Origin: Macropodus opercularis
Taxonomy: Eukaryota > Chordata > Actinopteri > Anabantiformes > Osphronemidae
Reading direction: 5' to 3'
Assembly (NCBI GenBank): GCA_030770545.1
Contig: CM061091.1
Coordinates: forward strand, 7,930,501-7,994,500
DNA: 64,000 nt
Shown here piece by piece: positions 59,901 to 64,000 of this stretch. Made by a program: the position numbers and the translations under genes. Numbering within the stretch: the first letter of the stretch is position 1; each line of letters begins with the position of its first letter. The notes under the pieces were generated by a model. It made no database searches. It saw nothing but the letters and a program-made list of their open reading frames with translations, and was not told the DNA's origin.

Positions 59901-62725
59901 AGCGTAACTTGAACTCTTCCCCTCCATCTTAACACTTTCATCTGGAATGTAATTAGCACAGCATCAAGAAGCTTAGCGATTCGCCCTGCTCTCCACAACC
60001 AAGGTAACTCTAGGCAGCCCCTAATCCTCAGAGCCTAATGGGATTAGCTCCAGAGGGAAGGGAACCCATGTCACACACACAAATGCATTTAAAATCCCAA
60101 ACTCTCCTTCTCTCTGCCTCACTATCCATCCCTCTCTCTGTCTCTCCCTCTGCCATTCTACTACCTGTCTAATAGGATTAGACCAGATTGGCCATTTCTT
60201 AAAAATCTCATCTGGTCGACTCAGTGTCATCCAGCTCATGATGACTGAATTTGAATAATGAGCTTTGACTCTTGCATTCAGTATAAAAGGAAATTACAAT
60301 GATTATCTATGGCAAAAAGACCTATATATAAACTAAACTTCTACATTTTATAAATTTTATTTAATTCCAATACAAATTAACACGTCAGTTCTGGAATAGC
60401 GTTAATATTCCTCCCATTCTTCCTCTTACTGATAATAATAATCCAGTCATTTTTAAGGATCTCTACTTTAAATAAAAACAGCACTTGTCTATTTTGTGAC
60501 TATTTCATATATTCTTAACCTAATTGTGTACTTTAGTGTAGATGTAAATCAGTTGACCTTAGTGTCCTGCACTCTCAGTCTTGTTTTCTTGCTCACTGAT
60601 GTTATGCTGTGAAGCTGACCTCAACATCACAGAAAAAATAAGTGTATATAAAAAAAACGTGATGTGACGTGTCCTTGGCTGGACAATGGCGTTACATAGA
60701 TATGTGATATGAAGTATGAACTGCTTGGCCAAGAGGAAGTCCCACGCTCCACATCCAGTCTCATGGACACAAAATGACACACACACAGATGTGCAAACAC
60801 AAAAACACACACAGCAGCAACAGTACGGAGCCGTTTCAAATCACTGCCTCATCTCTGATCCCATCAGGCTGATGCTCTTGATTGAAAGCCTAGCCACAGA
60901 CGCCCTAAGGTGGCTTAGAGCTCTGCCAGCAGCTGGGTCCTTTCCAGCACCCCCATGTCTTATTCATGGACACCCATCGGCTCTCATTGCTCATCGGCTA
61001 GGCTCCCCGGCAAAAACACACGCAGGCACACATGTATACATGAAACACGCATGCGCATTCACAAACACACACATTCACTCAGACTAATCAAGGGCATGAG
61101 TGAAACTTGATCTGCAGAAACTTGCTGATCAGATTTGCTTCCGTTTGATGTGTGCTCTGGATTCATCAGTGTGGGTGTATGTGTGTACCTAATCCAGGTC
61201 ATAAGCTCCACAGTGTCCGGATCATAAAACTCCCTCAGCTCAGACAGCTCCTCCATTAGCTTAGGCCAGAACTAAAAGGAAACAGACAAGTGATGGAAAC
61301 CCAGAATTAGTATTTATTAAAGCTGCGACACAGAATATCAAACATCTCATTACTGCACTGACAATAACAGGATATATGACAGTCATTTAGTATATTCCAA
61401 CAGCAAAATAAATACATGCTAAGAAATCATTCCAGCATCTCACGTGAAACCATTTCATTTCACCCGTTTTCCTTCTTTCATATGATTTGTACAAATTGGC
61501 TCAGCTCTGTAACGAGACCAACAATACAGTGATGAACATAAACCAGCAAGAAAATGACATACCCTGTAATAGAGGCAACCCATCATCGCCAGCGGAACTG
61601 CATATCTCACAAGTCTTAACTGCAAAATGAGAATGAGAAAACAGCTATAATGAAATGAACGTATCAAAGGCAGGGAAATGGAGAGTCAGAACAAGATATA
61701 CCTAAAAACCAAGACAAGAACTAGATAACACACTGATAACAGTCAGACAGAGCAGTGCTGCTCCCAAATATCACTGCTTATCTGATCTGTGTTGTTGTCA
61801 TGTTGTGACAACACTGACACCTACTGGCCGCCCTAGCAATGACTTCGCCAGTACAGACTAGGGCACGGAGTTCAATTCTAGTCAAACCAGTGAATCATAA
61901 AAAAGGAAAACAAAGGGAAAAATAAGGCATGTTTATAACATTACACAATAACCGGTCAAGGTAAAAGGTTGTAGAAGTCGATGCTCAACATGGTATTTTG
62001 ATTAATCCAGAGCACTGGCCAAAATGGCTCTGTTTCTTTGTATTTACTTGACATGTCATCATTTGTTGCCTGATCTATTTAATAACTTATTTAAGACACT
62101 GGCACTGAGGTTTCTGGCATCATTTCTTTAAGGGCAACTCTATCAACCTGCACCATATTAAATATAAATGTCAAAGTTATCTGTTATAAATAACTGGAAG
62201 TTTTCTTCGCAGTGTAGTAAACTATTTTAGTATATGTTCATTGATTGGTGTACAGATCATATACAATATCTAAATGACTATTTTGTTTCTAATAGTTCCT
62301 TTTTGACTTTTATGATCCCTCCATCAACATACAGCGTGAATGTCAAAAGATGGAAGCCAAAACCCTGGGGCATATTTTGCTGAGGAACTAAAGTCAAGGT
62401 TTTATGCCATCACTTAATGAGAGAACTGTATCACTCACTGCTTACAAGGTGGCACAGAGGTGTTCATAATTGGAGCATTTTCCCTCGCAAATATGTGCAA
62501 AGGACTTGGCATCTAACAGATAACGTTGAACAACATTATTATTCATGTTTATGGACAACAATACACAGCACAATGTGAAGGGAGCCCAGCTGTTGTGAGA
62601 ACACAACACATACCAGAACTTTACTGTGGCAGTGGGCAGTAGATAGAAGCTGTGTCCACAACTCCGCTCTACACACACCATAGGCTGCAACTGCACACAT
62701 GTGGCCAGTCCATATGTACTTCATC
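48273..62725 (-). CDS. dpy19l3: dpy-19-like C-mannosyltransferase-family protein, C-terminal part, 6 exons
   Basis: Joined on the minus strand: 62614-62725, 61563-61619, 61189-61271, 53689-53821, 49437-49595, 48273-48476, about 248 residues with a TAG stop. All joins use GT/AG and the phases agree. Diagnostic text includes EFYDPDTVELMTWI, KRAVFAGSMQLLA, TNHPHYEDKDLRERTR, YVILENSICYERRHRRGCRL and IMDGPGENDPDL. From memory these match vertebrate DPY19L3 better than DPY19L1, L2 or L4. The family consists of multi-pass ER membrane enzymes that attach mannose to tryptophan in thrombospondin-type repeats of secreted proteins; these exons cover the last membrane segments and the lumenal C-terminal domain. 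The 5' part is beyond the right edge. Paralogue choice is likely but was made by eye. Confidence 0.85.
48477..49436 (-). other. dpy-19-like intron (960 bases)
   Basis: The intron between the last two coding exons, GTGGGT...GCCAG on the minus strand. Purine-rich A/G stretches lie near 48950-49015. Nothing else is seen. Confidence 0.75.
49437..49595 (-). CDS. dpy19l3: dpy-19-like exon with CYERRHRRGCRL motif
   Basis: Minus-strand acceptor GCGAGAGCAG, donor CAC|GTGGGT; 53 codons, phase 0 at both ends. It encodes VYQVYARRSPEDIHDIL, ADYVILENSICYERRHRRG and DLLDLANGH, matching DPY19L3. A (TG)n-like run lies just upstream of the acceptor on the coding strand. Confidence 0.9.
49596..53688 (-). other. 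dpy-19-like intron (4.1 kb)
   Basis: AT-rich, no gene. It includes a (CA)n run at 49615-49634 beside the acceptor and a diverged teleost dispersed repeat at 52245-52345. Confidence 0.7.
52245..52345. repeat. Common teleost dispersed repeat, diverged copy
   Basis: It includes TCTGCGTGGGTTCTCCAGCT, TGTCTAGGGTGTCCC and TGACAGCTGGGA. These resemble pieces of a widespread fish repeat (typically ...TGCGTGGGTTCTC...CTGTCCAGGGTGTACCCC...GACAGCTGGGATAGG). It is in the opposite orientation to the copy at 58325-58540. Confidence 0.6.
53689..53821 (-). CDS. dpy19l3: dpy-19-like exon with AVFAGSMQLLA motif
   Basis: Minus-strand acceptor TTGTCCACAG, donor CAG|GTAGTG. It encodes TKTPKRAVFAGSMQLLACIK, then LCTGRVLTNHPHYEDKDLRE and RTRQ. 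A-V-F-A-G-x-M and T-N-HP-HYED are signature segments of the lumenal domain in this family. The open frame that continues upstream through (CA)n/(TA)n is not coding, because the correct acceptor precedes it. Confidence 0.9.
53859..53921. repeat. (TG)n(TA)n compound microsatellite
   Basis: About 16 TG units run directly into about 13 TA units, ten bases from the Tc1 element at 53931. Confidence 0.95.
53931..54389 (-). mobile_element. Tc1-like element with intact ends and transposase N-terminus only
   Basis: The ends are inverted: TACAGTATGTCACAGAAGTG at the left, and at the right the complement of nearly the same sequence (CACTTCTGTCATATACTGTA), with TA at each edge. On the minus strand an open frame (54152 down to 53961) starts MELSEDLKNRIVALYKDG and continues LGYKKIAKTLKLS. 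This is the helix-turn-helix start of Tc1 transposases. The catalytic DDE part is deleted, so the copy is non-autonomous. It sits against (TG)n/(TA)n. Confidence 0.85.
55140..55286. mobile_element. Right end of a Tc1-type non-autonomous element
   Basis: The stretch ending AAAGGGTTCACATACTTTTT, then CTTGCAACTGTA, is a terminal sequence I recognise from abundant fish Tc1/mariner-derived elements. The insertion boundary is TA at 55285-55286. Related sequence may extend left to about 55010; the opposite terminus is not recognised. Confidence 0.6.
58325..58540. repeat. Common teleost dispersed repeat
   Basis: GCCCTGGACAGGTCGCCAGT, ATCACAGGGCCACACACAGG, TCTCCAATTAACCTGACTGC and CATGTCTTTGGATTATGG follow in the order expected for an abundant interspersed repeat of ray-finned fish, reverse orientation relative to 52245. 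Its class (LINE tail or SINE) is uncertain. Confidence 0.7.
61189..61271 (-). CDS. dpy19l3: dpy-19-like exon with EFYDPDTVELM motif
   Basis: Minus-strand acceptor TCCTTTTAG and donor ATTAG|GTACAC. It encodes FWPKLMEELSELREFYDPDT, then VELMTWI. The E-F-Y-D-P-D-T-V motif is conserved among vertebrate DPY19L proteins. The final AG joins the next exon's C to make Ser. Confidence 0.87.
61563..61619 (-). CDS. dpy19l3: dpy-19-like exon, 57-base microexon with a membrane segment
   Basis: Minus-strand acceptor CATTTTGCAG and donor AGG|GTATGT bound a 19-codon exon, LRLVRYAVPLAMMGCLYYR. It is hydrophobic with flanking arginines and fits the last transmembrane helix of the family. Phase 0 at both ends, so skipping would keep the frame but delete the helix. 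Confidence 0.8.
61620..62613 (-). other. dpy-19-like intron (994 bases)
   Basis: AT-rich with no recognised repeat or gene. Bounded by GTATGT and TTTGCAG on the minus strand. Confidence 0.75.
62614..62725 (-). CDS. dpy19l3: dpy-19-like exon (most 5' in window)
   Basis: On the minus strand the acceptor is CTCTGTGCAG and the donor CTG|GTATGT. The first base completes a codon from an exon outside the window, followed by MKYIWTGHMCAVAAYGV and ending HCHSKVL. The W-T-x-HMC-x-x-AA pattern recalls the corresponding segment of human DPY19L3. This is a membrane-proximal or membrane region. Confidence 0.75.
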
Positions 62726-62886
62726 CTGCACAGAGAAGTGGTGGTTTAGAGTGCTGCCGACTTTGATACTGATGCCGATGCCGATGTGATGCAATTAATA
62801 CCGTACGCTTATGCTGACCAAAAGAAAAGTTTACATTTTTGAATTTATGAAGACCAGAGAGGGCTGAACAGCACAAACACAGAGGC

Positions 62887-62905
62887 AGAGAGAGAGAGAG
62901 AGAGA
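62887..62905. repeat. (AG)n microsatellite
   Basis: About nine AG units in a longer purine-rich region. Confidence 0.9.
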
Positions 62906-63314
62906 AATGCTTGCTGACAGGTACCGAGATGAAGCCTTGAGACAGTGGGAGAGAGAAAGAGAGAGAGGCAGACAGACAGCGAGACAGTTAGAGTTATAGA
63001 GGGAAAGGGGGAGAAAGTGTGTGTGTGTGTGTGTGTGTTGGGGAGGGGGCTTAAAAGTCTGCAGCCACACAGAAATAAATCTCAATACTATTTTAATGCA
63101 AAGGTGCTGCCTGACAGAAATGAATGGCTTTCTGCACTTTTGGCCTTTTGCTCTTAATCAGCATTTTTGAGAAAGTGCTGAAATTAAATGTGTCAGTTTC
63201 TGCACTACCTGGCCGCCACTGTGTTACAGGCTTTTTACATTTTCCACCTTTTCGGTTGATTATGTGAATTCAATCACTACTTTAGTCTCTGATTAAAGGG
63301 AAGAAACTGTACAA

Positions 63315-63315
63315 A

Positions 63316-63348
<33 letters not shown>
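63315..63348. repeat. (TC)n(AT)n compound microsatellite
   Basis: CT units run into AT units. Confidence 0.9.
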
Positions 63349-64000
63349 TGATGTATTGTGCATCCCATGCCATTCCAAAGAACTCAAATTACACCAAGCA
63401 CACAATGTGCAACATTTACGTGCACAAAGCAACCCAGCTGCTGGCTATACTATATGAAACCTTATTCAAATTAAGGCAACTGGTGTGAACCTTTGAAAAC
63501 CAGCACCTCAGTGTCACTATGAATAAACCAGATACCAGAATAGTCCCTTTTGCTATTTGACTAAATAATTGCAGGCTTGCTTTAACAGAAATGATGATTC
63601 CGATTGTAATTGCAGATGATTTCCTTGACACTCCTCACAAAGAGACTAAAGTTAAAAGCAATTAGAATTTCACAATAATGAATCATGGATGCCAAGCATG
63701 GCAGGCCATGTTTGCAGCTTGAAATGCGCACAGCCTGAAAAATGCACTGGCGACGCTTGAATAACGTTAGAAGAACAAAGATCGTTTGACAGAGACACAT
63801 GAAAGTCGGGAGCCTTGTCAGGAAGGGTAGTTGTGCTTGAGATTATAAATGTGGAATGGGGGGGGAGAAACTGCATGCCACAGGGCACATTACTCAAGTT
63901 TTGTGGCACTTCAGAGCTAATAAGAAGAAGGCAATTTGCAAACGCAGTATGGTTTGCCACTTGGTATGGCATGTTTTACTTTTTAAAGCATATGCTGCTG

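Larger units (their letters stand above)
53822..61188 (-). other. dpy-19-like intron (7.4 kb)
   Basis: It contains adjacent (TG)n and (TA)n runs at 53859-53921, an internally deleted Tc1 element at 53931-54389, the right end of a second Tc1-type element at 55140-55286, and a common dispersed repeat at 58325-58540. No host exon is seen in it, and the flanking exons join exactly. Confidence 0.7.
62726..64000 (-). other. dpy-19-like intron, partial (to window edge)
   Basis: No exon of the gene can be recognised here, so the next 5' exon is probably beyond the window. It holds (AG)n at 62887-62905, (GT)n at 63018-63038 and a (TC)n/(AT)n run at 63315-63348. Confidence 0.6.

Overview
This window looks like vertebrate, most likely teleost fish, nuclear DNA. 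It has short exons separated by long AT-rich introns with standard GT/AG boundaries. It also has many (CA)n/(TG)n and (TA)n microsatellites, relics of Tc1/mariner elements, a TTAA-flanked piggyBac-like miniature element, and LINE fragments of kinds common in ray-finned fish. There are no operons, ribosome binding sites, CRISPR arrays or recognisable RNA genes. I cannot name the species.

Left two thirds (27-41946, + strand): the 3' half of a large type III classical cadherin, of the kind called 'neural-cadherin-like' in fish and Hz-cadherin in chicken, related to Drosophila CadN. The cadherin repeats lie off the left edge. Ten exons join in frame to encode the rest of a first laminin-G domain, an EGF domain, a second laminin-G domain, two EGF domains, one transmembrane helix split by a 13.2-kb intron, a p120-catenin-type juxtamembrane segment, and a C-terminal exon with a His/Pro-rich insert and a diverged beta-catenin-binding region. 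The stop codon is at 41944-41946.

Right third (48273-62725, - strand): the last six exons of a dpy-19-like gene, best matched to DPY19L3, a multi-pass ER protein of the tryptophan C-mannosyltransferase family. They join in frame to a TAG stop at 48273-48275; the 5' part lies off the right edge. The two genes are convergent (tail to tail) across about 6.3 kb with no supported coding sequence, only candidate poly(A) signals, G-rich tracts and microsatellites.

The introns hold at least four Tc1/mariner-type relics (about 23236-23762, 24000-24195, 53931-54389, 55140-55286), one piggyBac-like MITE (21454-21666), LINE fragments (27166-27945 and 36720-36910, perhaps 35200-35350), and two copies of a common teleost dispersed repeat (52245-52345, 58325-58540).

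No wholly new system is evident. The points most worth checking are: a (TG)10 tract abutting a 3' splice site of the cadherin, laid out like the TDP-43-regulated site at CFTR exon 9; a weak donor followed directly by a CA repeat at the juxtamembrane exon; changes in the beta-catenin-binding tail; and a triple GGTCA/CCAAT cluster in one intron. All identifications rest on reading motifs by eye and on remembered family knowledge; no database search was run.
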